This document shows, in pieces, positions 1 to 5,729 of a stretch of 6,753 nt of DNA. Source of the stretch: Thermoplasmata archaeon (lineage in GTDB: Archaea > Thermoplasmatota > Thermoplasmata > UBA184); contig JASHUP010000048.1 of NCBI GenBank assembly GCA_030039915.1, positions 1 to 6,753 on the forward strand, read 5' to 3'. Both the position numbers and the translations under genes were made by a program. A model generated the notes under the pieces. That model was not told the origin of the DNA. It searched no databases and worked only from the letters and a program-made list of their open reading frames with translations. Numbering within the stretch: the first letter of the stretch is position 1; each line of letters begins with the position of its first letter.

Positions 1-687
1 ACCACGCCGTTCGAGATGGTCGAGTTCAAGTTCCTCGTTCGGCTCCCGATCTTCGTCGCCCGACAGTTCATCCGGCATCGCACCGCCTCGGTGAACGAGT
101 ACTCGGCCCGGTTCAGCGTCGTTCCGGACGAGTATGAGATCCCCGAGGCGGACGAGGTTCGCCACCAATCGACCCGCAACCGTCAGGGACGCGGAGACCC
201 GCTCTCTCCGGACGTCGTGGACCGGTTCCGAACGGACCTCGAACGGATCTCCAAAGAGGCGTACAGCGCCTACACGCAGGCGCTGGACGATGGCGTCGCC
301 CGGGAGACCGCCCGGCTCCTGCTGCCGGTCGCGTACTACACTCAGTGGTACTGGAAGGCCAACCTATGGAACGTCCTGCACTTTCTCTCGCTGCGCCTTG
401 ACCCGCATGCGCAGGAGGAGATCCGCCTCTACGCCGCCGAAATGGCCAAGATCGTCCGCCTGGTCACGCCAGTGGCCTACGAGGCGTTCGAGGACTTCTC
501 GCTCTCCGGCGTCCCGTTGAGTCGACGGGAACAGGTCGCGGTCCGGGAGATGCTGAAGGGCAAGACGGCAGAGGCCGCGTGCCAGGAGGCCGGTCTCCCG
601 CTGACGCGGGAGGACGGAAAACCGATGACGAGCGGAGAGGGGGTCGAGTTCCTCGACAAACTCACCCGCATCCGGGCTCCCGGTTAG
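1..687 (+). CDS. thyX: Flavin-dependent thymidylate synthase ThyX (5'-truncated by window edge)
   Basis: Makes dTMP from dUMP in the cytosol, using FAD, NADPH and methylene-tetrahydrofolate. The frame is open from base 1, and residues before the first ATG (base 16) already match the family, so the gene starts outside the window; 228 residues are visible. The ThyX signature RHRTASVNEYSARF lies at visible residues 25-38. The next conserved block follows: R105 in ARLLLP, N121, R132 and H136 (LRLDPHAQ). By my recollection of the Thermotoga maritima enzyme, these correspond to its dUMP/FAD-contacting R147, N163, R174 and H178. Perhaps 60 N-terminal residues are missing. After the catalytic core there is a C-terminal tail of about 55 residues (from about 172), longer than the T. 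maritima protein and of unknown role. The downstream ALDH gene has its own promoter-like box, so shared transcription is not required. Family assignment is very secure. Confidence 0.96.
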   Translation, partial: TTPFEMVEFKFLVRLPIFVARQFIRHRTASVNEYSARFSVVPDEYEIPEADEVRHQSTRNRQGRGDPLSPDVVDRFRTDLERISKEAYSAYTQALDDGVARETARLLLPVAYYTQWYWKANLWNVLHFLSLRLDPHAQEEIRLYAAEMAKIVRLVTPVAYEAFEDFSLSGVPLSRREQVAVREMLKGKTAEAACQEAGLPLTREDGKPMTSGEGVEFLDKLTRIRAPG

Positions 688-698
688 GCCGGTCAACC

Positions 699-706
699 GT
701 ATACCG
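699..706 (+). promoter_or_regulatory. TATA-like box of the aldehyde dehydrogenase gene
   Basis: GTATACCG stands out in the 39-base GC-rich gap after thyX. Its centre is about 25 bases before the ATG at 727, the spacing expected in archaea when transcription begins at or within a few bases of the start codon. No Shine-Dalgarno sequence lies between the box and the ATG. This points to a leaderless transcript, but it is only a short sequence match. Confidence 0.5.
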
Positions 707-726
707 CCCGGACCGTTGGCGCGCGC

Positions 727-2217
727 ATGGCCGCGGCTCCGGTCCACGGGATCTTCCTCGATAACCAGACTCTCCCGCTCGAGGGGCGAGCGGTCTCCGA
801 CGTGGTCGACCCGGCGGATGGGTCGATTGCCGGTCGCGTGGCGCGCGCGACGAAGGAGGACGCGAAGGCGGCCGTCGAGTCGGCGGCGAAGGCACAACCC
901 GGGTGGGAAGCGATCGGAGCGGCCGCCCGGGCGAAAGTGCTCCTGCGGGCCGCCGAGCGACTGCGCGCCCGCGCCGAGGAGCTCGCCGTCCTCGTCACGC
1001 ACGAAATGGGGAAGGTTCTCTACGAGAGCCGTTCCGAAGTCGCCGGTGCCGTCGACAATCTGGAGTACTACCCTTCGTTCGCCCGCACCCTGACGGGAGA
1101 GGAGGTCGCGGGCCTGCCCACGGGCGAGTCGCTGCGCCTGCTGTGGGTGCCCCGCGGAGTCGTGGTGGCGATCACGCCGTGGAACTTCCCCGCCGCCACC
1201 GTGACCCGCAAGATCGCCCCGGCGCTTGTCGGCGGAAACACGATGGTCCTCAAGCCCTCCAGCAATACGCCGCTCTCCTCGCTCCTGATCGCCGAGACCC
1301 TCCGCGACGCCGGGCTTCCTCCGGGCGTCCTCAACGTGGTGCCCGGACCCGGCAGCGAACTCGGCCCGGCGCTCATCCAGCACCCGAACTGCTCGACGGT
1401 CACGCTCACCGGTTCTACGGCGAGCGGAGTCGAGGTGCTGAAGCTCGCGGCTCCCGGCGTCGTGAAGTGCCTCCTGGAACTCGGCGGCAAGGCCCCGGTG
1501 CTCGTCCACCGCGATGCCGACCTCGAATGGGCCGCCCGTGCGACCGTCTGGGCGCGGTACTGGAACGCGGGCCAGGCGTGCATCGCCGCCGAGCGCTGCT
1601 ACGTCGACCGGTCCGTGGCCGACGCCTTCGAGCAGAAGATCACCGCGCTCGTGCGCGCGTTGCGGGTCGGCCCTGGGTCCAGGCCGGGCGTCGATATGGG
1701 TCCGCTCTTCTCGATCGGCGCGCGGGACGCGGTCTCGAAAGACGTCGACGCGGCGGTCGCGGAAGGCGCGAAGGTCGTGACGGGGGGCCGCGCGCCCCCC
1801 GACCCCGCGCTCGCGCGCGGGGCGTTCTACCTTCCGACCGTCCTGGGAGAAGTCACCGAAGCGAACCCCGTCGCCCGGGAGGAGATCTTCGGCCCGGTCC
1901 TCCCGTTGTTGACGTATCGGGACTGGGACGAGGCGATCGCCCGCGCGAACTCGAGTCGCTACGGCCTCTCGAGCTACGTCTTCACGCGAGACCTGTCGCT
2001 GGCCGAGAAGGCCGCGCGGGAGCTCAAGTTCGGCGAGACGTACATCAACCGGGTCGGGCCCGAGACGCCCCAGGGCTACCACGCCGGATTCCGCCAGAGC
2101 GGGCTCGGCGGAGAGGGAACGGCGTGGGGCTACCGGGACTACCTCCAGCTCAAGACCGTCTACGTCGACTGGTCGGACCCCCACCGGGCGAGCTACTTTC
2201 CGCCGTACCCCGATTGA
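727..2217 (+). CDS. NAD(P)+-dependent aldehyde dehydrogenase, probably D-glyceraldehyde dehydrogenase
   Basis: ALDH-superfamily enzyme of 496 residues, a normal length, oxidising an aldehyde to the acid in the cytosol. The catalytic set is complete: N153 in TPWNFP, general base E251 in LELGGK, nucleophile C285 in NAGQACIAAER, and E386 in EEIFGP. The cofactor site has K176 in LKPSS and the GSTASG motif (229-234). The position that holds a ribose-binding glutamate in NAD-dependent ALDHs is S179 here, which favours NADP+ (inference). The C-terminal part around residues 444-456 (GPETPQGYHAGFR) resembles, from memory, the glyceraldehyde/lactaldehyde dehydrogenases of Thermoplasma and Picrophilus. 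The convergent glycerate kinase would use its product, supporting a role in non-phosphorylative Entner-Doudoroff sugar breakdown. Lactaldehyde or succinate semialdehyde dehydrogenase are alternatives. The ATG at 727 is chosen because a TATA-like box sits 25 bases upstream and the N-terminus has family length. The last 68 bases overlap the kinase gene antisense. Confidence 0.93.
   Translation: MAAAPVHGIFLDNQTLPLEGRAVSDVVDPADGSIAGRVARATKEDAKAAVESAAKAQPGWEAIGAAARAKVLLRAAERLRARAEELAVLVTHEMGKVLYESRSEVAGAVDNLEYYPSFARTLTGEEVAGLPTGESLRLLWVPRGVVVAITPWNFPAATVTRKIAPALVGGNTMVLKPSSNTPLSSLLIAETLRDAGLPPGVLNVVPGPGSELGPALIQHPNCSTVTLTGSTASGVEVLKLAAPGVVKCLLELGGKAPVLVHRDADLEWAARATVWARYWNAGQACIAAERCYVDRSVADAFEQKITALVRALRVGPGSRPGVDMGPLFSIGARDAVSKDVDAAVAEGAKVVTGGRAPPDPALARGAFYLPTVLGEVTEANPVAREEIFGPVLPLLTYRDWDEAIARANSSRYGLSSYVFTRDLSLAEKAARELKFGETYINRVGPETPQGYHAGFRQSGLGGEGTAWGYRDYLQLKTVYVDWSDPHRASYFPPYPD
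1781..1822 (+). other. Two adjacent perfect hairpins inside the ALDH coding region
   Basis: The first inverted repeat pairs 1781-1788 (CGGGGGGC) with 1794-1801 around a 5-base loop. The second pairs 1803-1810 (CCCCGCGC) with 1815-1822 around the 4-base loop TCGC. Both stems are perfect over 8 bp and separated by one base. They encode ALDH residues 352-366, which look like a variable surface loop before the conserved FYLPT segment. The structure is visible; any function is unproven and GC-driven chance is plausible. Confidence 0.4.
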
Positions 2218-3523
2218 GCGAAGCCCCTACCAATCCGACGTGGAGGTCCATGACGTTCGTTCCCGTCGGGCCGGTCCGGACGAGTTGGCCGAGACCGTCG
2301 AGCGCCGCATACGCGTCGTGACGGGCGAGCGCGCGGGAGAGGTCGATCCCGCGGCGCTCCGCCTCCCCTTGGGTCATGCCGTCGACCCATGCTCCCGCCG
2401 CGTCCGTCGGGCCGTCGATCCCATCGGTGCCGGCCGATAGGACGGCCGCGGGGCGACCCGCGAGGATTCTCGCCGAGGCCAAGGCGAACTCCTGGTTTCG
2501 TCCGCCGCGGCCGGGTCGAGGACCGAGGCGAACGGTCGTTTCTCCTCCGGCGAGGAGCGCGCGCGGACGCGCGCTGCCGGCCGAAACGAGCCGGCGAGCG
2601 AATCGCTCCGCTGCGGGGCGGGTGTCGCCGGTGATCGCCCGGGCGACCACCTGGGTCGGATAGCCGATCTCTCTCGCCTTTCGGGCAGCGGCCTGCACTG
2701 CGTGCCGGTTCGAGCCGACCAGGACGAACGGAGCCGACCGGAAGCGAGGATCCCCGGGTTTCGGGGTTTCCGAGATGCGGCCTCGCGCTCCCTCCTCGAG
2801 ATGCCGGAGAACGCGTGGGGGCAACCGCCCCGAAAGGCGGTAGCGGGCCACGCGCGAGAGCGACGTGCGGAACGTGGACGGGTCCGGAACCGTGGGCCCG
2901 GAGGCGATGTCCTCCGGGGCATCGCCGACCACATCCGAGAGCGCGAGCGTGGCAAAACGCCCCGAAGGAACGGCGGCGGCGAGCTGTCCACCTTTGACGC
3001 GGGAGAGATGGCGCCGGACGGCGTTCATCGATCCGATCGGCGCTCCGGAGGCGAGCAAGAGCTCCGTGGTACTGGCGATATCGGAGTTCGTGAGGGATCC
3101 GGCCGGAACCTCCGCGACGGCCGATCCCCCGCCCGAGACGAGGAAGAGGACGAGGTCCATCGGCCCGGACCGTGCGACGAAGTCGAGCAGGCGTTCCCCG
3201 GCCCGGAAACTTCCGGCCCCGGGGACCGGGTGCTCCCCGAACACGACGGGCATTCGCGAGCGCGTCTCGGGATAGCCCCGGGGGGTGACGCCCAGACCCT
3301 CCACCCCGGGGCCCACTGCGGTCGCGGCCGCATCCAGCATCGCCCCCGCGGCCTTGCCGAGGGCGACGATTCGAATCGAGCCGTGGGGATCGAGCGAGAG
3401 GATGCTTCTCCCGGCGCGGAGACCCCCTCGGTGACGCGCAAGGTTCGCCCGGACCGCTCGGGCCGGGTCGACCGCGGCGATTCCGGCGCGGAAGATCCGT
3501 CGTGCGTCAGAAGCGAGGGTCAT
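2150..3523 (-). CDS. Glycerate 2-kinase, GckA/MOFRL family (type II glycerate kinase)
   Basis: Phosphorylates D-glycerate with ATP, giving 2-phosphoglycerate in the Thermoplasma-type branch of the family. From the ATG at 3523 the protein has 457 residues. Motifs appear in family order: ALGKAAGAM (54-62, lysine 57), EHPVPG (97-102), VSGGGSA (129-135), a NAVRRHLSRVKGGQLA segment (167-182), ALSDVVGD (194-201), SGPTVPDP (208-215), then the MOFRL part with GGETTV (326-331), GRGGRNQEFAL (338-348), GTDGIDGPTDAAGA (365-378) and the terminal GPTGTNVMDL (418-427). The frame also opens further upstream to 3610, but those 29 residues lie inside the preceding oxidoreductase gene and do not look like family sequence. 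The chosen ATG overlaps that gene's end by 17 bases, suggesting translational coupling. Family members usually end soon after the TGTNV..DL motif (residue about 432); here 25 Ser/Gly/Arg-rich residues follow, 22 of them antisense to the ALDH gene. Function is secure at family level; 2- versus 3-phosphoglycerate as product is inferred from context. Confidence 0.93.
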   Translation of the reverse strand: MTLASDARRIFRAGIAAVDPARAVRANLARHRGGLRAGRSILSLDPHGSIRIVALGKAAGAMLDAAATAVGPGVEGLGVTPRGYPETRSRMPVVFGEHPVPGAGSFRAGERLLDFVARSGPMDLVLFLVSGGGSAVAEVPAGSLTNSDIASTTELLLASGAPIGSMNAVRRHLSRVKGGQLAAAVPSGRFATLALSDVVGDAPEDIASGPTVPDPSTFRTSLSRVARYRLSGRLPPRVLRHLEEGARGRISETPKPGDPRFRSAPFVLVGSNRHAVQAAARKAREIGYPTQVVARAITGDTRPAAERFARRLVSAGSARPRALLAGGETTVRLGPRPGRGGRNQEFALASARILAGRPAAVLSAGTDGIDGPTDAAGAWVDGMTQGEAERRGIDLSRALARHDAYAALDGLGQLVRTGPTGTNVMDLHVGLVGASLNRGTAESSSPGGGPTSRRRRS

Positions 3524-4706
3524 CGCCGCCTTCGAGAGTGAACCCCGGGCGCGGCCGAAACTCCCGAACCGGGCCGGCAAACCGGCCGGGCAGCACCGAG
3601 CGGAGCCCATCGACCTCCCGGTCCGAACCGTCCCCCACCGCGAGCAGCGCGGCGAGTCGAGACGCCGCGCCCCCGGCGCGCATCACTCCGAACCCGTTGA
3701 ACCCCGTGATCGCGAATAGTCCGTCGGCGCCGGGGACGGGGCCGATGAGCGGTCGACGGTCCGGAGTGGATACACAGACGCCGGCCCACGCCCGGACGAG
3801 CTCCGCATCCGACCAACCGGGAAAGCGACTTCCAAAGCTCTCCGCGAGATGAGCGACGAACCGTTCATCGCTGGCCCAGGAGGCCCGGTCGGGGTCGACC
3901 TCCACCAGCTCCGTGCCGTCCCCGGCGAGGATCCGGCCCTTCGCCTCGGGCCGCACGTAGACGTCGAGGTCGATGTCATGGACCGAGGGGAAGAGCCGCA
4001 GCTCGGCGACCGAGGGGCGGAGCACTGCGGCTTGGGTTCGATACGGGCTGAGCGGCAACGGATGCCCGACGGACGCGAGCAGGTGCTTGGACCAGGCGCC
4101 CGCCGCAACGACCGCGCGCCGTGCGTGCGTCGTCCGACCGGCCGCTTCGAGAACCCAGTGGCCATCGCGGAAGGAGAATCGACCGAGGGGGGAACCGAGG
4201 AGGAACTCGACCCCGGCTTGACGGGCGTTCTCGGCGTAGATCTCTCCGATCGAGCTCGGGGTCACGACCGCGTCGTCGGGGCTCCAGATCGCTCCCAACA
4301 CGTCGTCGAAGCGGCCCCAGGGGACCCGCGCGGAGAGGGTCGAGGCATCGAGCGAGGACACCGGCACCGACCAGCTTCGGAGGCGCTCCGCCGCTGCTTC
4401 GAGCACCGGGACGGCCCCGGCGTCCTTCGTCCAGCGTGCGAAGCCGTTGACCGAGAACGCTGACGGATCCCATCGGGCCGCGAGTTCCGCATACTCGGCT
4501 CTCGATTCGCGGACCACTTCGACGTCCCAACGGTCCCACAGCTGTTCGGTGACCACTCCGGCCGCCCGTCCGGTCGCCCCGGCACCCGGTGTCTGAGGGT
4601 CGAACACGACCACGCGACCGACCGAACGCCGAGCGAGGTGGTAAGCGAGGGCGCATCCGGCGATGCCCGCACCAAGAACGAGCACGTCGGCCGGCCGGTC
4701 GGGCAC
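3507..4706 (-). CDS. FAD-dependent oxidoreductase, DAO/DadA-like family
   Basis: Cytosolic flavoenzyme of 399 residues, typical for the D-amino-acid/sarcosine/glycine oxidase-like family. The N-terminal Rossmann fold has VLVLGAGIAGCALAYHLARR (residues 8-27), with acidic D36 at the end of the second strand for the FAD ribose, and GAGATGRAAG (41-50). A further FAD segment, VVAAGAWSKHLL, is at 199-210. The C-terminal family signature covers STPDRRPLIGPVPGADGL (313-330) and GFNGFGVMRAGG (335-346). No transmembrane segment, twin-arginine signal or iron-sulfur motif is seen. It starts with GTG at 4706, 24 bases after the xerA stop and just past an 8-bp inverted repeat. Its end overlaps the glycerate kinase start by 17 bases, so the two are probably translated from one mRNA. 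The substrate cannot be read from sequence: glycine, sarcosine, a D-amino acid or a 2-hydroxy acid are all possible. A link to serine/hydroxypyruvate/glycerate metabolism is only a guess from the kinase. Confidence 0.88.
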   Translation of the reverse strand: MPDRPADVLVLGAGIAGCALAYHLARRSVGRVVVFDPQTPGAGATGRAAGVVTEQLWDRWDVEVVRESRAEYAELAARWDPSAFSVNGFARWTKDAGAVPVLEAAAERLRSWSVPVSSLDASTLSARVPWGRFDDVLGAIWSPDDAVVTPSSIGEIYAENARQAGVEFLLGSPLGRFSFRDGHWVLEAAGRTTHARRAVVAAGAWSKHLLASVGHPLPLSPYRTQAAVLRPSVAELRLFPSVHDIDLDVYVRPEAKGRILAGDGTELVEVDPDRASWASDERFVAHLAESFGSRFPGWSDAELVRAWAGVCVSTPDRRPLIGPVPGADGLFAITGFNGFGVMRAGGAASRLAALLAVGDGSDREVDGLRSVLPGRFAGPVREFRPRPGFTLEGGDDPRF

Positions 4707-4707
4707 G

Positions 4708-4732
4708 AACGCCCCGAGCGCGCGGGGGCGTT
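4708..4732 (-). other. Perfect 8-bp inverted repeat between xerA and the oxidoreductase gene
   Basis: AACGCCCC (4708-4715) pairs exactly with GGGGCGTT (4725-4732) around a 9-base loop. On the minus-strand transcript the stem begins within the UAA stop of xerA and ends one base before the GUG of the FAD oxidoreductase. No T-run follows, so it does not look like an intrinsic terminator. It could modulate translation initiation, stabilise the 3' end of xerA, or be a chance GC-rich palindrome. Confidence 0.5.
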
Positions 4733-5642
4733 AATACTGCGGCTTCGCCCGCTGGTAGGCGTCGCGCAGCGCCTGAGTGTCCACGTGCGTGTAGATCTGG
4801 GTCGTGGCGACCGACGCGTGCCCGAGGAGCTTCTGGATGTAGCGGATATCGCACCCTCGGGAGAGCAGCGCGGTCGCGAGCGTGTGACGGAGCATGTGCG
4901 GAGTGACCCGACGGGGGATCCCGGCGTTCTGCGCCGCGCGGCGGACGATCCGTTCGATCGTGACCGGGCCGACCGGGAAGAGACGCGGGGTCGCTTCGCC
5001 CGCGAGCGTCCGGTCCGTGAGATACCGATCGACGGCGGCGCGCGTCCGGTCCTCGAGGACGACCTCTCGATCCTTGTCGCCTTTTCCCGAGCGGACGTGC
5101 AGGACGTTCCGCTCGAACTCGAGGTCCTCGACCAGAAGGTGGCTCAGCTCGCTCACACGGAGGCCGCAGAAGGCGAGCACGTGGACGATCGCGCTGTCGC
5201 GCGGGGACTCCTTCACGACGTCGAGCAGCCGATGCATCTCCTCCTCCGCGAGATACCGGGGGAGGCGCTCCGGGCGCCGCGGCGGTTCGAGTTGGTCCGC
5301 GATCGCGAACCCGAAGCTTCGGAAAAGGCACGTCAGCCCCCGAACGGTGGTGTACACCGAGTTCTTCGAGTAGTGCCGCTGAAGGACGAGATACTCCCGG
5401 AACGCTTCGAGATCGTGCAGCGTGACCTCGTCGAGCGGTTTTTGCGCGAAGCTAAGGAACGTACGGGCGATGTGCCCGTATTGTTTCACGGTGCACGGGC
5501 TCCGTTCCTGAGCCTGGAGCATCCGCTGGAATCGACCGACGAGGTCGACCACGCTGAACTCGCCCGCCGACGGCACACGGGGGGGCGTCGGTCCGCGCCG
5601 CGGGGTGTGATTCGACCCGGGAATCGAGGCCGGAGTTGCCAT
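4731..5642 (-). CDS. xerA: Tyrosine recombinase XerA (XerC/XerD family)
   Basis: Site-specific recombinase, 303 residues, that in archaea acts alone at a dif site to resolve chromosome dimers. The N-terminal SAM-like core-binding domain spans about residues 30-115 (TVKQYGHIARTFLSF at 51-65). The catalytic domain has the full set: R162 in FCGLRVSEL, K187 in SGKGDKDRE, H249 and R252 in HMLRH, H275 in LLGHAS, and nucleophile Y284 in TQIYTH. The spacing matches my recollection of E. coli XerD (R148, K172, H244, R247, H270, Y279). It lacks the extra domains typical of phage or element integrases and sits among metabolic genes with no attachment-site repeats visible, so a housekeeping Xer is more likely. 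Residues 1-29 are a Pro/Arg/Ser-rich tail. A GTG at codon 31 could be an alternative start, but the ATG at 5642 is favoured because a TATA-like box lies about 29 bases upstream. It is divergent from ncsA. Confidence 0.93.
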   Translation of the reverse strand: MATPASIPGSNHTPRRGPTPPRVPSAGEFSVVDLVGRFQRMLQAQERSPCTVKQYGHIARTFLSFAQKPLDEVTLHDLEAFREYLVLQRHYSKNSVYTTVRGLTCLFRSFGFAIADQLEPPRRPERLPRYLAEEEMHRLLDVVKESPRDSAIVHVLAFCGLRVSELSHLLVEDLEFERNVLHVRSGKGDKDREVVLEDRTRAAVDRYLTDRTLAGEATPRLFPVGPVTIERIVRRAAQNAGIPRRVTPHMLRHTLATALLSRGCDIRYIQKLLGHASVATTQIYTHVDTQALRDAYQRAKPQY

Positions 5643-5666
5643 CGCGGGAGGTTGGCGGAAGTTCGC

Positions 5667-5675
5667 CTAATAATC
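5667..5675 (-). promoter_or_regulatory. TATA-like box of xerA, in the xerA/ncsA divergent region
   Basis: On the minus strand GATTATTAG is the most AT-rich patch in the 87-base intergenic region. It is centred about 29 bases before the xerA ATG, which predicts transcription starting within about three bases of the start codon, so essentially leaderless. The same AT patch could serve ncsA on the plus strand, which would then have a leader of roughly 30-35 bases. No Shine-Dalgarno sequence precedes either start. Confidence 0.5.
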
Positions 5676-5688
5676 GTATGCGCGGAAT

Positions 5689-5712
5689 GGAACAGCGCCG
5701 GTCGCTCGTTCC
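5689..5712 (+). other. Bulged hairpin upstream of ncsA/ttuA
   Basis: GGAAC AGCG (5689-5697) pairs with CGCT (5703-5706) and GTTCC (5708-5712). This gives nine base pairs with one bulged C at 5707 and a 5-base loop CCGGT. It lies between the shared AT-rich patch and the GTG at 5730, ending 17 bases before the start codon. It could be an operator palindrome or a 5' leader hairpin of the ncsA mRNA. A transcript starting about 25 bases after the AT patch would begin inside it, so which of the two applies is open. Confidence 0.4.
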
Positions 5713-5729
5713 TCAAATAGACGGGCTCC

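Noticed and set aside
364..2184. A 606-codon open frame on the minus strand opposite thyX and ALDH
   Set aside because: It is antisense to two genes with complete family motifs, its translation is Arg/Gly/Asp-rich without recognisable domains, and long open mirror frames are expected at this GC content.
903..2321. A 472-codon plus-strand frame overlapping ALDH in another frame
   Set aside because: The translation is Arg/Pro/Gly-rich low-complexity sequence with no motifs; it is a frame-shifted shadow of ALDH.
2702..3541. A 279-codon plus-strand frame opposite the glycerate kinase
   Set aside because: It is antisense to the motif-complete kinase and its composition is that of a GC-driven shadow.
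3524..3610. A 29-residue upstream extension of the glycerate kinase frame
   Set aside because: It lies inside the end of the FAD oxidoreductase gene, is low in family likeness, and the ATG at 3523 gives a coupled start with an N-terminus of family type.
3976..5331. A 451-codon minus-strand frame across xerA and the FAD oxidoreductase
   Set aside because: It is an alternative frame of two well-supported genes, full of Arg/Pro repeats and lacking family motifs.
4731..5642. xerA as integrase of a mobile element
   Set aside because: No attachment-site repeats, phage or plasmid genes are visible around it, and its compact domain layout matches chromosomal Xer proteins.
5654..5667. A short imperfect palindrome between the xerA TATA-like box and its ATG
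   Set aside because: Only four perfect base pairs plus a wobble and one A-T pair; too weak to call an operator.
4638..5720. A 360-codon plus-strand frame opposite xerA
   Set aside because: It is antisense to xerA, whose catalytic residues are all intact, and shows no domain of its own.
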